This document shows positions 41,285 to 52,545 of a DNA stretch of 64,000 bases, in pieces (position 1 is the first letter of the stretch; each line of letters begins with the position of its first letter). Under the pieces are notes generated by a model, which had not been told where the DNA came from, made no database searches, and worked only from the letters and a program-made list of their open reading frames with translations. Location of the stretch: the NCBI RefSeq assembly GCF_017916325.1, contig NC_090162.1, positions 260,501 through 324,500 on the forward strand. Direction: 5' to 3'. Origin of the DNA: Leishmania martiniquensis. Taxonomy: Eukaryota; Euglenozoa; Kinetoplastea; Trypanosomatida; Trypanosomatidae. The translations under genes were made by a program, and so were the position numbers.

Positions 41285-44200
41285 GCAACAGTGAGGGGCA
41301 ATTGTCTGAGACACATACCCCCCCAACACACACACAAAGGAGGAGAAGCAAAGGCTGAGGTGGGGGAGGCGAAGGACAGTGGTAAGCAGGACGGCTTACC
41401 CGGAGAGGCACGCAAGCGAGCGGGTGAGAGAAAGGGATCTGAAAAAGGTGTGTGTGTGTGTATGCTCAGCGTCGAGTGCAAGCTCTCTGGCATGGCCGTT
41501 GCGAAGCACCTGCTTCCCCTCCGGGGGAGGGGGGCGGGCTCTTGTTTTTGCACGTGAGGCGCGGCTCTCCTGTTCTTCTACGCTCGCCTTCTTTACCCTC
41601 ATTGGTGTGTGTTGTCCTTCACCTGCTGCTGACTTCTGCAGTCCCGGTCACGGTGCGGTTTCACCTCAGCCCGCACCCGACCACTCTCGCACATCGCCTG
41701 TCGGTATTTTGCCGCGAATCTGTGCTCTCACCTCTAGTGTGGAGTTGGCAGGCTCGTGTCTGTGTGTGTGTGTGTGTTCTGTGGGGGGGGGCAGGGAAGT
41801 CGGTCTCACCGGCCGATTCACTTGGGTCCCCTTCTACCGCCCGCGCGTATTTGCCTGTGTCTTTTTCGTTGTGCTCAACTTTTTCTCTTCTTCCTGGATA
41901 TAGGTATGCTGATGCTGTGGCGGCGGTGGTCTGTCTCGTTATCGCTCCGCTGCTGAACAATGGCGCGGAACCACTGAACGGATGCGCTGCCACCCTTTTG
42001 GTTTCCATCCCGTCTTCCTCTGCCCAACGCCTACACCGAGGCGGATAGAGACCTCTTTTTTTTCTTTTCCTTGCCATCTCCACGGACTCGTATACCTCCG
42101 TCCGTCCTCTAGTTCTTTAGTGCCGTGGGTAGCTCTAGTACCCTGTATCGTGGGTGATCGTTCTGCCGACCATGCTCTAGCCCTGGGCAAAATCAACCAC
42201 CGGAAAGTCATGCACACTTGCGTTGTCGCATGGGGCGTCGCGGAGGCGGCTCGTACTGAGATGCGGAAAGGCCTCGCGGCGTGCTCCGCATGTGCCCTGT
42301 AGTTGTGGTGCCGTAAAGGCGTCTGCCGCGGAGCGCAAACCCTGAAATCTGCTCTCGCTTTGCTCGCTCTGTGGTGCTTGCGTACGGCAACGGTTCAGGA
42401 AGTGAGGGGATCGAGGCTGCGCCGCACGCCGCCGCCCGCAGTGCTGTGTGAAAGTGGAACCTGCTCTCCGTCTCGTCTTAGGCGCGCGCCACCTGGCAGT
42501 CCTACGAACAGCACCGTCGCATAGGCAGCGGCTACACGCAGAGACGTGGGGAGCCGTGAGGAAGGGACACGGGTGCCCTCTCAGGCAGCGGCCTCCGCTT
42601 TCACTGAATGGCTCCAGTGCATGCTTGAGCGGACGGTGTGCCAGGTGAGCGAGCACACACACACACACACACCGCATGCCTTCTTCTGGCGGTCTCTCTG
42701 GGCCATGCTATTCGGGTGGTCTTGAAAGGTTCGTAATGGCGCTGTGGGCGCATGCACGGGACAGCAAGCTCCCTCCTTCTCCCTGTCTCTTGCCTCTACC
42801 CCAGCGTCTCTGCGCATCTTCTCGCCGCGCACTGGCCCACAGGAGACACTGAACCACATGTCTCCCTGTCGCTTCCGTGTTCATTATGAAAGCTTCCTCT
42901 GATGCTCTCGTTGCCTTGCATACCTCAGACATGTTGGCCACAGAGCCGCCAGGCGTCGCTATGTAGTCGTCAAGTACGTTCCCTGGGGCCTGGTGCGAGG
43001 ACGCGCCTTCCTTCGAGAGGGAGGGTGCCGTCCCACGTGGCGGCCACCTGGACCTTGCCGCCGACTCTGTGCCTGCGTAGGTTGCGTGCCAGAAGAGAAA
43101 CGAGGCGCTCCGTCTTTATGCAACCCACTCACAACACGTAGCGCTCTATGTGCGGCGCCGCCGCCACTGCGCATGCACATCGGCTTCGGACAAGGAGCGC
43201 ATCAGGCACTCTGCGGCTGAGGAGGCGCGCAACAGACGGAGAAGCGCCTGGCGGGCGACCTGCTTTCGTGGGGTGAGAGCAGTGGAGCTGAAATGAGAGA
43301 GAGGGGGGAAGAGGAGCAGTCGCGCCCGAGTGCTGCTGCAACTGCGAACTCTGTGCTCGTGCGACGTCGCCCCTGGCTGGAGCTGCTCTTCCGTTTTCGC
43401 TGTGTGAGTGTGTGAGCTCGCTATGACACACGTCACGCATGCCCCATACGACTATCCGATCCCCAGCGGACCCTGTCGCGGCGGCCTTTCGCGCTATTTC
43501 ATCTGCTGCTCTCGACAACGCTCCTCCTCGCACGTTATTCGTATCCTCTGAGCTGATGCACAACGGCTGTAGACTCGTCTGCAAGGCTGCCCGTGTAGGG
43601 TGCCGGGGACGGGCTGTGCTGTTTCGCGTGACGGTGGTGGAAGTGGTGCCTCCGGCTACCCATCGCTACCCCCTTCGTTGCTTCTATTGTCTCTTCCCTG
43701 GCGTTCTTTCTATCGTTGCCGTCCTGTCGCCTCCCTCTCTCTCCCCTCGCTGTAGTCCCCCACCCAGCACCACCTCCTCCTTTACCTTACCAAAGCGCAT
43801 GCATGTCTGCTTTCTTTTCCCTCTCACTTTTCTTCCTCTGAGCATCCAACTTCTGCTCGGTCGCCGCGATCGCTCTCTGGCTCGCTTGCCTTGGCGCTGG
43901 GAGAAGTACACACACGCCGTACACAGAGAAATATTTCGGCATGGCTGGGGAACAGTTCATATAACAGAAAAAAGGCGATGAGCAATGGGTGCGAGAATGC
44001 GGGCTCGAAATGAGGGGGGAAGGTATGAGCAGAAAGCGAGCAAAAAAACGAGGGGGAGGTCCATCTGTGCGACGTTGCAGCGTACCTCGACTCGTGTGAA
44101 CACATCTTCTTTGAGGAAATCCTTCCCTCCCCTCTGCCTCTGTGTTCGTGTGAGCACTACCCGTTTGTCTGTCTACACTCCTCACCCACCCACCGACACT

Positions 44201-44466
44201 CTTCGTCGTCTGATAGAGTCACTGTCTGCTCAGCCATCGTTACTGCTGGCCTCTCGCCCCCTCCCCCCCACACTTACAGGTACCCATACCCAAGCATACA
44301 CACAAACAAGGAGAGGGGGGAGCTGCGCTTTCGGCATCTTCCCTATCGAGTCACCCACACGGCATAGCGACGAGGACATCGCACGCGTGCGTTTTGCACG
44401 CCGCTCTCTCCTGCGAGACGCCCCCGGGTCTTTTCCCATCAGCCACCGACGCCTCCGTACAACGTC
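41285..44466. other. Spacer, no gene seen
   Basis: About 3.2 kb. It has GT runs at about 41447-41462 and 41758-41778, a CA run at 42655-42672, and T/C-rich sequence at 43660-43860 and 44110-44280. Open frames are short or overlap on both strands without coding character. Confidence 0.65.
44278..44279 (+). promoter_or_regulatory. Candidate trans-splice acceptor AG
   Basis: ACTTACAG after the C/T-rich tract at 44245-44275; it gives a leader of about 187 nt for the gene at 44467. Confidence 0.55.
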
Positions 44467-44799
44467 ATGCTCCACATTGCCATCTTCAGATTCGACCCTC
44501 ACAAGTTTTCGAAGGAGTTCCCTGGCAACTCGCTTCAGGAAGCGATTCAGTCCATGCGCCAAGCTGAAATCCCCGGCCTCGTGGAAGTGAACATGAGTGC
44601 CAAGAACGTCACTCCATGGGCAGGCTACCAGGATGCCTCGCAGGGCTACACGCACGCGTTGGTGTCGCGTCACGTGAACGCGAAGGCGTTGAAGATCTAC
44701 TTCAACCACCCGGCACACAAGGCTTTGCAGGTGCGCCTTCTCAAGTGTCTAGCGGCCCCGGTACTGCGCTTGGTGCTTGACATTCACTCGAAGCTCTGA
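44467..44799 (+). CDS. Dabb (stress-responsive dimeric A/B barrel) domain protein, first of pair
   Basis: The protein has 110 residues and consists of essentially one Dabb-type ferredoxin-like fold. Visible features are the N-terminal strand LHIAIFRF, a helix, IPGLVEVNMSAKNV, then GYTHALVSRHVNAKALKIYFNHPAHKAL, which matches the family's late strand-helix with the HPxH element. Dabb proteins dimerise into a barrel and are often small enzymes or stress proteins; the function is unknown here. The next gene, 834 nt downstream, is a paralogue sharing PGL-E, NV, THAL-SRH-N and HPA in register. Confidence 0.82.
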   Translation: MLHIAIFRFDPHKFSKEFPGNSLQEAIQSMRQAEIPGLVEVNMSAKNVTPWAGYQDASQGYTHALVSRHVNAKALKIYFNHPAHKALQVRLLKCLAAPVLRLVLDIHSKL

Positions 44800-45632
44800 A
44801 GGACAATTTAGCGAACCTGTGGGGTGCTCGTTCGTCTGATGCATGCTAGGCATCACCGTAGGCGCCCACGCGCGTGGTCGAGAGCTTCAAGATGAGGGGA
44901 GGGCGAGGATCGCGCCACAAGGCGCGTGCATATCAGAAGCCTCTACCGATGGCCAACAAAACCTCTTTGCTTAGCGGCCGTTTCCCTTGGGGAACGCAAA
45001 AATGCAGTACCAAAGGCAGATCTTCTGCAGGTTATGAAGTGGGATGCAGAAGGTGGAAGGAAAAAAAGAGGAGTGGTGCTTCCTATTAGGTGCAGCCGAA
45101 GTGCGTGTACGTCTGTGTTTGTCCGACAGAGGCGCACCCCACTCCCGCCACTGGATATGGCTCATTGGTGATGGCACGGTCTCGCACGCCTGTCCGCATA
45201 CCCGCTCGTCTCGCGGTCGCCGCTGGGACAGTGGCCAGTCGGCACGCCGCCTTCATCCACGCCATTTCTCTCTCGCCGCAAACCCTTTCCTCTGAGTCTT
45301 GCGGTACACGAAACCGCGCCTCCTGCCCATCCGCGTGTTGTCTGCACCTCTCAGACGTTTTGTCTTCCTGTGACAGCTTACATACTCATTCCTACACAAG
45401 CGAAAGCACCGCAGCTCCACCGAAAAGGAAAAAAGAGAAACAAAAAGCTGCCCGCGCATACGTATACAGTACGGGAGGCTTTCCTCTTTTAGGACGAAAG
45501 CCGAAATAGAGCGACAGAATTCGCTGCTCTGCTCCAGCCTGTTGTTTCGTGAAGTTCAAGTGTGTGTGTGTGTGATTGTGTGTGTGTATATAAATATACA
45601 TAAATATTCATATATACAGTGAGTCCATCATC
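44800..45632. other. Short spacer between the two Dabb genes
   Basis: About 830 nt, the tightest spacing in the window. Pyrimidine tracts are weak; a GT/TA microsatellite (about 45558-45590) lies just before the second gene. Confidence 0.65.
45558..45590 (+). repeat. GT/TA microsatellite
   Basis: GT repeats interrupted by one ATTG, then a short TA run, about 45 nt upstream of ATG 45633, so probably in its leader or splice region. Confidence 0.85.
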
Positions 45633-46016
45633 ATGGAAATCGACGCGGCAAATGCGAACGAAGAGTTTCACCCGGCCTCGTTGAATCCAAAGGTGAACTC
45701 TGTTTGCCACTGCACGCACCTGAGGCTGAAAGAACCGCTTCAGCTCGACAAACTGCGGGAGCTGCTCAAGCGCGTGCGCTCATCCGTGCCTGGGTTGATT
45801 GAAATTCACTTTGGAGAGAACGTGAAGTACTCCGCAAGCAGGACGGACTCCACGGATGGCAATACTCACGCCCTCTTCAGCCGCCACCAGAACGGGCACT
45901 ACCTCAAGATGTATCACACCCACCCAGCACGCGTCGATCTCATGAACTACCTCATGAGCAAAGCGGAGCGCCCTGCGACAGAGGTGAACTTCGTCAACAT
46001 CACCTCAAGCCTGTGA
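45633..46016 (+). CDS. Dabb domain protein, second of pair
   Basis: The protein has 127 residues. A polar N-terminal extension of about 20 residues precedes the Dabb fold: VCHCTHLRLK, then VPGLIEIHFGENVKYSAS, then GNTHALFSRHQNGHYLKMYHTHPARVDLM. Alignment by eye with the gene at 44467 shows the same conserved positions (PGL, NV, THAL-SRH, LK-Y, HPA). They are diverged tandem paralogues and might form hetero- or homodimers (inference). The upstream pyrimidine tract is weak, so its splice signal is unusual, with T/A- and GT-rich sequence instead. Confidence 0.82.
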   Translation: MEIDAANANEEFHPASLNPKVNSVCHCTHLRLKEPLQLDKLRELLKRVRSSVPGLIEIHFGENVKYSASRTDSTDGNTHALFSRHQNGHYLKMYHTHPARVDLMNYLMSKAERPATEVNFVNITSSL

Positions 46017-48103
46017 TTCTTGCATGGAGGCACGAAACACAGAAAGTCCGCATCGCACAAGCACCCATGCACAAACATGGCGAGACTCTCGCACCTGTTT
46101 TCCACGCACCAACCGACGCGCGGGACCAATAAAATGCGGCCTGCCGATGTGTGCTGATGAGGTCGCGCACACACGTTTGCGCGATCTCACAAATATCTCC
46201 CCAAAAGAAAAGTGAATCTATGGAGCTATGCTCCACAGCATCGCGCTGCCATGCAGAGCCGGCGAAGAAAGGCGCACAGTAAGTAAGGAACTCGCGCAGG
46301 CAGAATTTGAGATGTCCGGCCACAGGAAAGAGACCGGAAGAGGTGAGCCAGGGTCTCTACTTGTATGAGACGCGGCACAGGCCTTGGGAAGTGTGCGACG
46401 TTAGTTTCTGTCTATTGGGGGGGATGAGGAGGGGAGCGAGGCAACGGATATGAGCATCGCAAACTTCGAGAGGACGTAAGGGCTCTGTCTTCCACACCGT
46501 GAAGACGTAAGAAATAACAACAAGCATCAGCTCTGCAGTGCACCCCACCGACGTGTGAGGGCGTACGGCTTGAGAGCGGCTCGGCTCCTTTGCAGTTGGG
46601 CCGCTTTGCCGAAGACAAGGTGTTTTTTCTTTTTGTCGCGTTCGTTCCTGTTTCGTTTTATTTTTGTTGCCGTTGCTGTTGCTGTTTCTATTTTGAAGAA
46701 CACATAAAACAACAGTGCTATGCCTACATGATATTTTTTCCCTTTACGTTGAGCCATAAATAACCCCTCTTTCCTTCGCTGCCGTACCCCTTTTCGGTCC
46801 CTGAACTCGCTCATTCGGCCTTCCCGCGCCTCCTCGTCCCCGCCGCACGCCGTACACAGGCCCTGCCGACTCTCCACTGCTTCTTCTCTCTGCATCTTTT
46901 GCGTTCCCTTCCCCACAGAGACCCGCTGTGAAGCACCGCCGGCGCCGCGCTTTCTCTGTTCTTTCTCCTCGTTGTTTATTTCCGCTGTTTTTTTTTTAAT
47001 TTTTCTTTTCCGGAAACCTCACATGGCACAACGGGTGATGCCCCAACAACAACAACAGCAAAAAAAAGCAGCAAAGAGCCTCTGCATAGATGGCACGTGG
47101 ACGCTCGCGTATTCCACAACACTGCTACGCGAGGGGGTAGAAAAACTGAGAAGAAGAATAAAAGACTCGAGTGACAGAGGCGTGACTGCAGCCTCCTCCC
47201 CCCGTAAACCGATGCTTCCTCCTGCATGCATGCTCACACACGAAGACACCGGCCGTTCAGGACGAATAGAGCGTGTCTCAGGATAGGATGGGGGGGGAAA
47301 TGCTCTCGATTATGCTTCACTACTCCTCTACGTTTCTCTCTCTTCGACCTTTATATATATATATACATATACTTGGTGAGGGAGAAGACGGTGGCGCATC
47401 TATTTTGTGTGAGGCCCTCCCGTGCCTTCCCTATTGGCTTGTGTGTACGTGTTGGTGCGTACCGCTGCTTGCGTCTGCCCGTGATCGCTCCCCGCTTGAC
47501 GTGTTTCATTGTTAGAAGCGGTTTTTTGGAACAAGAAGATGAGTCCGGACAGCAAGAAAAGGAGAAGGGAGCGGAAATGCTCCCCCCACTTTCGTAGAGA
47601 AGGACGGCGGCGCTTGTGCTCCACCGCACGGAGAGGATGCGCGCACGCGCTTCGTGACAGCTGTCACGGAGGTGCTGTCGGCCGTGTTTTCGCTGCCCTT
47701 TTCTCTTCATAGGGCTTGTATGTCGCACATGTGCTAGTGTCCGCTCCCTTCGTGGAATGCGTGACGCCCCCACCCCCGCCGCGTGCACCCCGATGCTTCC
47801 TTGCGTGTGTGTATGTGTGTTGCTCTTCCATGATGCTCATCTACTCACCCCACTGCCTCACCCCACCCCACTCCACACAGAGTCATCCATACCCCATAAA
47901 AGGCCCCCGCCCTCTCCCTCTCTACCCTCTCCTCTTTTCCTTCAGCGTTTTCTCTATTGCCGCGTTCATCTTTGTGCCTCATCCCCCCCGCCTGTGTGCA
48001 ACACCCCACACGCCTGCCTCTCACGCCCCCACACCTTTGATCGACAAGCAACGCACTCGTCTCCTCCCTCCTTTTGAGCCATCACTCTTCTCCACGCGCA
48101 ACG
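46017..48103. other. Spacer, no gene seen
   Basis: About 2.1 kb. T-rich sequence lies at 46620-46700 and 46940-47010, CAACAA/poly-A-like patches at 47044-47072, a TA run near 47351-47370, and a long C/T tract at 47840-47945 that ends in the Rab1 acceptor. Confidence 0.65.
47944..47945 (+). promoter_or_regulatory. Strong candidate trans-splice acceptor AG
   Basis: The C/T-rich run at about 47906-47943 ends in TTCAG. It gives a 158-nt leader with no ATG before 48104. Confidence 0.7.
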
Positions 48104-48706
48104 ATGACCTCTGAGTACGACTACCTCTTCAAGCTGCTGCTGATTGGCGACAGTGGCGTCGGCAAGTCTTGCCTGCTCCTCCGCTTCGCCGATGACAGCT
48201 ACACCGATAGCTACATCTCCACCATTGGCGTCGACTTCAAGATTCGAACCCTGAACCTGGACAGTAAGGTAATCAAGCTGCAGATTTGGGATACCGCCGG
48301 TCAGGAACGCTTCCGCACCATCACCAGTAGCTACTACCGTGGCGCCCACGGCATCATCATAGTGTATGATACGACCGACATGGAGAGCTTCAACAACGTC
48401 AAGACGTGGCTGAGCGAAATCGAGAAGTACGCGAGCGAGAACGTCAACAAGATTCTTGTCGGTAACAAGTGCGATTTGGTCACCAAGAAGGCAGTGGACT
48501 CGCAGATGGCGAAGGACTTCGCCGACTCGCTCGGCATCCCGTTTCTGGAAACGAGCGCCAAGAGCTCAACGAACGTTGAGGAAGCCTTCGTCCGAATGGC
48601 CTCTGACATCAAGACGCGCCTGGCGGTGAGCGGCGAGGCCAAAGCAGCGTCCCGCCCCAACCTACAGAACCCCCCGCCGGCGAAGAAAGATGACACCTGC
48701 TGCTAA
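48104..48706 (+). CDS. RAB1: Small GTPase Rab1 (Ypt1 family)
   Basis: The protein has 200 residues. All GTPase motifs are intact: P-loop GDSGVGKS (15-22), switch I Thr40 in [15 protein letters not shown] (63-68), NKCD (121-124) and TSAK (150-153). RabF signatures [18 protein letters not shown] and [13 protein letters not shown] are those of Rab1/Ypt1. The protein ends in Cys199-Cys200 for double geranylgeranylation. Rab1 controls ER-to-Golgi vesicle tethering. The effector region IGVDFKIRT is typical of Rab1 rather than Rab8. The start is the first ATG on the predicted mRNA. Confidence 0.96.
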   Translation: MTSEYDYLFKLLLIGDSGVGKSCLLLRFADDSYTDSYISTIGVDFKIRTLNLDSKVIKLQIWDTAGQERFRTITSSYYRGAHGIIIVYDTTDMESFNNVKTWLSEIEKYASENVNKILVGNKCDLVTKKAVDSQMAKDFADSLGIPFLETSAKSSTNVEEAFVRMASDIKTRLAVSGEAKAASRPNLQNPPPAKKDDTCC

Positions 48707-51700
48707 GTGCTGCGATAGACGGGTGAGGCACTGACAGCGACGACAGCTGCCGAGGGAAGGGCTCGCCAAGCCCCCTTTTTTCGCTCGATCCGAAGAATAT
48801 GAGCCCTCCACTAAATCCCCTGCAAGCCAACACGACGTGGAAGCAAGGTGCACAAGAGCCTCTGCGCTCTCGGCAGTGGACGTGAACGGAAAAAACATCT
48901 AGTGCGTCGCCGCTTCTCCCTAGTTGTATCTTTGGGTGCTGCGATCCTTTGTCACGGATTCAGAGGTGAGCTTGTGCGCTGCCTCAGCGCCTCCCCAGAA
49001 GGGATAGGCACTGCAAACGGCTGGTACTTGTGTCTGCATCCGTGTGCGTGATATCCGCTCTGAAGGGCTTTCGATGCAAAGCCCCGAAAACCTCAACTGG
49101 AAGAAGCCGTGATGCACGCGGTACATTGCTCGCTGTGTCCTCTGCATCTGTTTCCTCCCCGTGGCGTCGTTTGCGTGTAGACAGCAGCCCTCGTTTAGCT
49201 TACCGCTTTGTCTTCGAAGATCAGAATGTGTGGTATGTCACCTCTCCCCCCCTCCCCCTCCCCTACGACTCCGCAGCGTTTCTCGCGATCGCTGTGCGAC
49301 CCTAACGGTTTTCTCTCGCATTTTTCCTCTCCCCCCCCACACACACGCATAAACACGTGCCTTGTCTTGCCCTCTGTGCAACCTTCATTTACATTCGCCA
49401 ACTCTGCGTTTTTGCCGGGATTTCTGGGTGCCTCTGTCCGTGCGTCTACATAGCAACCGCCCCCCCTCTGCACTCACGAGCACACCATATATAAGTTTGC
49501 TGATTCTCTCCGTGCGCTTTAGCCTTCGTTTTTGGTCGCTGCGACTCACGCGAACTGAAAAAAGAGACGACAGAGGGAGTGTGAGGTCGGTGTGTGGAAA
49601 CAGAAAACGGGCTGTGTGTGTGCGCGTGGTGCTGCTTGGTGCTGCATCTTTTTTTTTTGCAAAGGTCGCGTGTCCCCGCCCACACTGGGCTGCCTTCCCC
49701 GCCTACCGCTCAGGGGCAAGCCACTGCGTATATCGCCACAGATCTTTAAAAGAAGAGGAGAACAGCATTGGGTGTGTGTATCTGTGTGTGTGTGGGGGGG
49801 TAGAAACATACCGAAGGTCATGCAGAAGAAGACTGTGATGTGATGTTGGTGTATGGAGGAGGGGTGGATGATCATGCGCTCTTTTGTCCGGATACAAATA
49901 ACCGTGGAGGAGAGGGAAGGCGAACGAGTGCTGGAGGGCGAGGATGCGCGGTGAGGAAGCCAACTCTAAGGAAGCGGGCATGCGCATGCAAAAAAAAAGC
50001 AAGCTGTGAAGGAACGAGGGAAGAGACCCAAAAGGAAGGATCTGCGCGGCTTTCTCTCTTCCCCCTTATATACACTGTAGCGCTGATTATTTCCTTTTGT
50101 CTGGTGCACCGCTCCGCCTCAGCGAATGGGCTCGTGACTCGCCTAAAGGGAATAAGGTGCCTCGCCTGCCGCGACAGCCCTCCTTTCAACCAGCGCCACA
50201 CCAGAACGGAGAGAGGGAGGCAAACATTAGCAAACAACAAGAGTGCGTGAAGACACATACGGCACGAAGCAAAGCAGCTCACTTGCCGAAGAAATATCAG
50301 GTGGCCGGGATTTTTTTTGCTTCTGTGTGTGCATATGTGTCCTGAGTGGGCTGTGCTCGGGTCGTACCCCGCTCACACTCTACCGCCCCGAAGCCCACAT
50401 CTCGCCCACGGTGTTCATAGGCACCCTCGTTCCGTTGAGGTTCTCTCTCTCCTCGTTTATTTCCATCAGGACGCGTGTTTCATTCTGACGTTTTGTTTGT
50501 CTGTTGTGCTGGTGTTTCCACTCTCCTGTTTCTGTGTCCTTCGCACCTATTCTCCACCCCTCCCCTCCTCTCTCTTTCTCTCTCTGATAGTGTGCTTCCT
50601 GGAGCGTGTTTCTGTGTACGTCTGTGTCTGTGCGTGTGTCTGTCTGTGTGCGTCTTTCTGTTGGCCGCTTCTTTGATTGTGGCGCGTGCGATGTGAGGGG
50701 TAAAGTGTCTGAATGGCTCGCGCTTTCATTGCCCTCCTGCTTGGATGGTGTGCAGTGAGGAGAGCCGAGACACAAAGATGCGTCAAGACACATCCAACAA
50801 AATCAGCAGCAGGTTCGACTCATGAAATGCCGGTAGAAGACGGGGGTGTTGGTAAGGGGACGCCGCGACACGGTCACGGCTCACAGCTGCAGTTGCGTTT
50901 CTGAGTGGGCCACACTGTCTGTATGCCCTGTTTCGGGATTCACTGAGCTTCGCAGCTCCTCGTTCGATCATCACCACCCCCTTCTGTTTTCTCGCATCCT
51001 CCTCCTCCCCGCCACCACCACCACACGCGCGCGCATTAATTCCTCGTTTGTATCCCCCGGTATAGTTTGGGCAACCGTCTGAGAGGAAAGCGATGGGCCG
51101 TCTTTTCGTCTTCTATTTCACTGAGGTTGTTAGTGTTTTTTTTTCAGTTCTTTCGTTATTGTTTCTCTGTTTCGTCGCACGTGACATGTGCTGAATGAAT
51201 ACACTTCGTCTGTCTTTCTCTCCGTCCTCTGCCCCCTCACTCTCCTTGGCTGTCTGTCTGTCCTCTCACTGGCACACACACACACGCACACGCCTCTGGT
51301 ATTCGCTCCTCTCCCGGATCGACGCGTACGCGCTTGTGGGCCTTTTTTCGGGTGTTTTATCTTTCTCATGATGTTCGTCGCTGTATGCCATACCTCTATC
51401 TCTTAGCGTGTAAGCCTCTGTGTCTCTGTCCGTGCTTCCGTTCTGCCGCTCACACAGACGTGCACTCTAAAGAACGTTGAAACAGAAATGAGAGAAGCAA
51501 AAAAAAGAAATGAAAAAAATGGCACCGAACAGCACATACACATACACATACATATATGTGTGTATGTGTATTTAGACCGAAAGAGAGAGGGGAGGCCGAG
51601 GGACAGAGACACAGACTGAAGAAACCAAAAAAAAGAGATCGGAGATGTCAACTCACATCTGCGATGGCAGTGATGTGCAGCAAGCCCGTAAGGTCCGAGA

Positions 51701-51837
51701 CCAATGGCTGGGCGTGCGTGTGCCGAACGGGGGGAGAGAGAAAGGGAAAGAGAGACAAAGACAAATCGCCCAGTAAAGCGGAGGTAGGCAGAGACACGTG
51801 GCAGTGTGGTGTAAGGGGGCCACAGTGTGTCTCCTCG

Positions 51838-51868
51838 TTTATATATATATATAATATATATATATAAA
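51838..51868. repeat. AT palindrome (TA)n with AAA/TTT ends
   Basis: TTT, two abutting ATATATATATATA runs, then AA: an almost perfect 31-bp palindrome capable of hairpin or cruciform formation. Confidence 0.85.
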
Positions 51869-52516
51869 CGTTTTGTGCGCTGCCCGTCTACGAGACGCCC
51901 GTCGACCTCTCTTCTCGCCTCTCACCTCGGCCTTCCCTTCCCTTCCCTTCCCCCCTTCTCTCTGGTGCTTGATGGGCTCCTCCTTCAGGAAAGCAAGGTA
52001 ACAACAAGTGAGGGGGTGTGAGTGAAAGTGAATAAGAACAGTTGCGAAGCGCATCATGGCAAAGGGACTAGCTGAAGGGGTGGAAAAGTACGTCCCCCTT
52101 TTGGACCGGTGGTGGCAGCTTCCGCCCCCTTCCCCCTCCCATTCACCTCTGCAGATGCCTTTTCCTTCACCGGCTATGATCGCCCCCGTCTTTGCGGTGG
52201 AGAACTTTGTAGTCCACGCCGCGCTGGCTCCACCGTGCTGCTGCTGTTGTTGTAGGTTACAAACAGCCCCACCACCACCACCACCCTCGGCCACCTCTCT
52301 CTCTCCCTCTCTATTCGCTTTTTCACCACATTTTGGTGGTTTCCAAAGACGCCCACCGTCGAGGGCCTCACCGCAAAGCACAAAACGAGGAACAGCCGTG
52401 CACCAGAGCCCAAGAGCGAGCGTTGACAGCATGAGACGGGCTGTTCGCTTTCTCTCGCTCTCTCTCTATTCGCTTTCTCTTTCACTCTCTACCGAACATC
52501 TGTAATCGCCTCTTTT

Positions 52517-52518
52517 AG
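52517..52518 (+). promoter_or_regulatory. Candidate trans-splice acceptor AG
   Basis: The T/C-rich run from 52440 ends in CTCTTTTAG, 27 nt before ATG 52546; no ATG intervenes. Confidence 0.6.
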
Positions 52519-52545
52519 ACCGACGACAGCCTACGCCCACACGCA

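Larger units (their letters stand above)
48707..52545. other. Spacer with AT palindrome and T/C-rich stretches
   Basis: About 3.8 kb. T/C-rich sequence occurs at 49130-49500, 50440-50660, 50940-51310 and 51900-51985, with a purine-rich zone at 51460-51800. An AT palindrome lies at 51838-51868. Frames of up to 197 codons on the - strand and 158 on the + strand are compositional. No gene supported. Confidence 0.65.
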
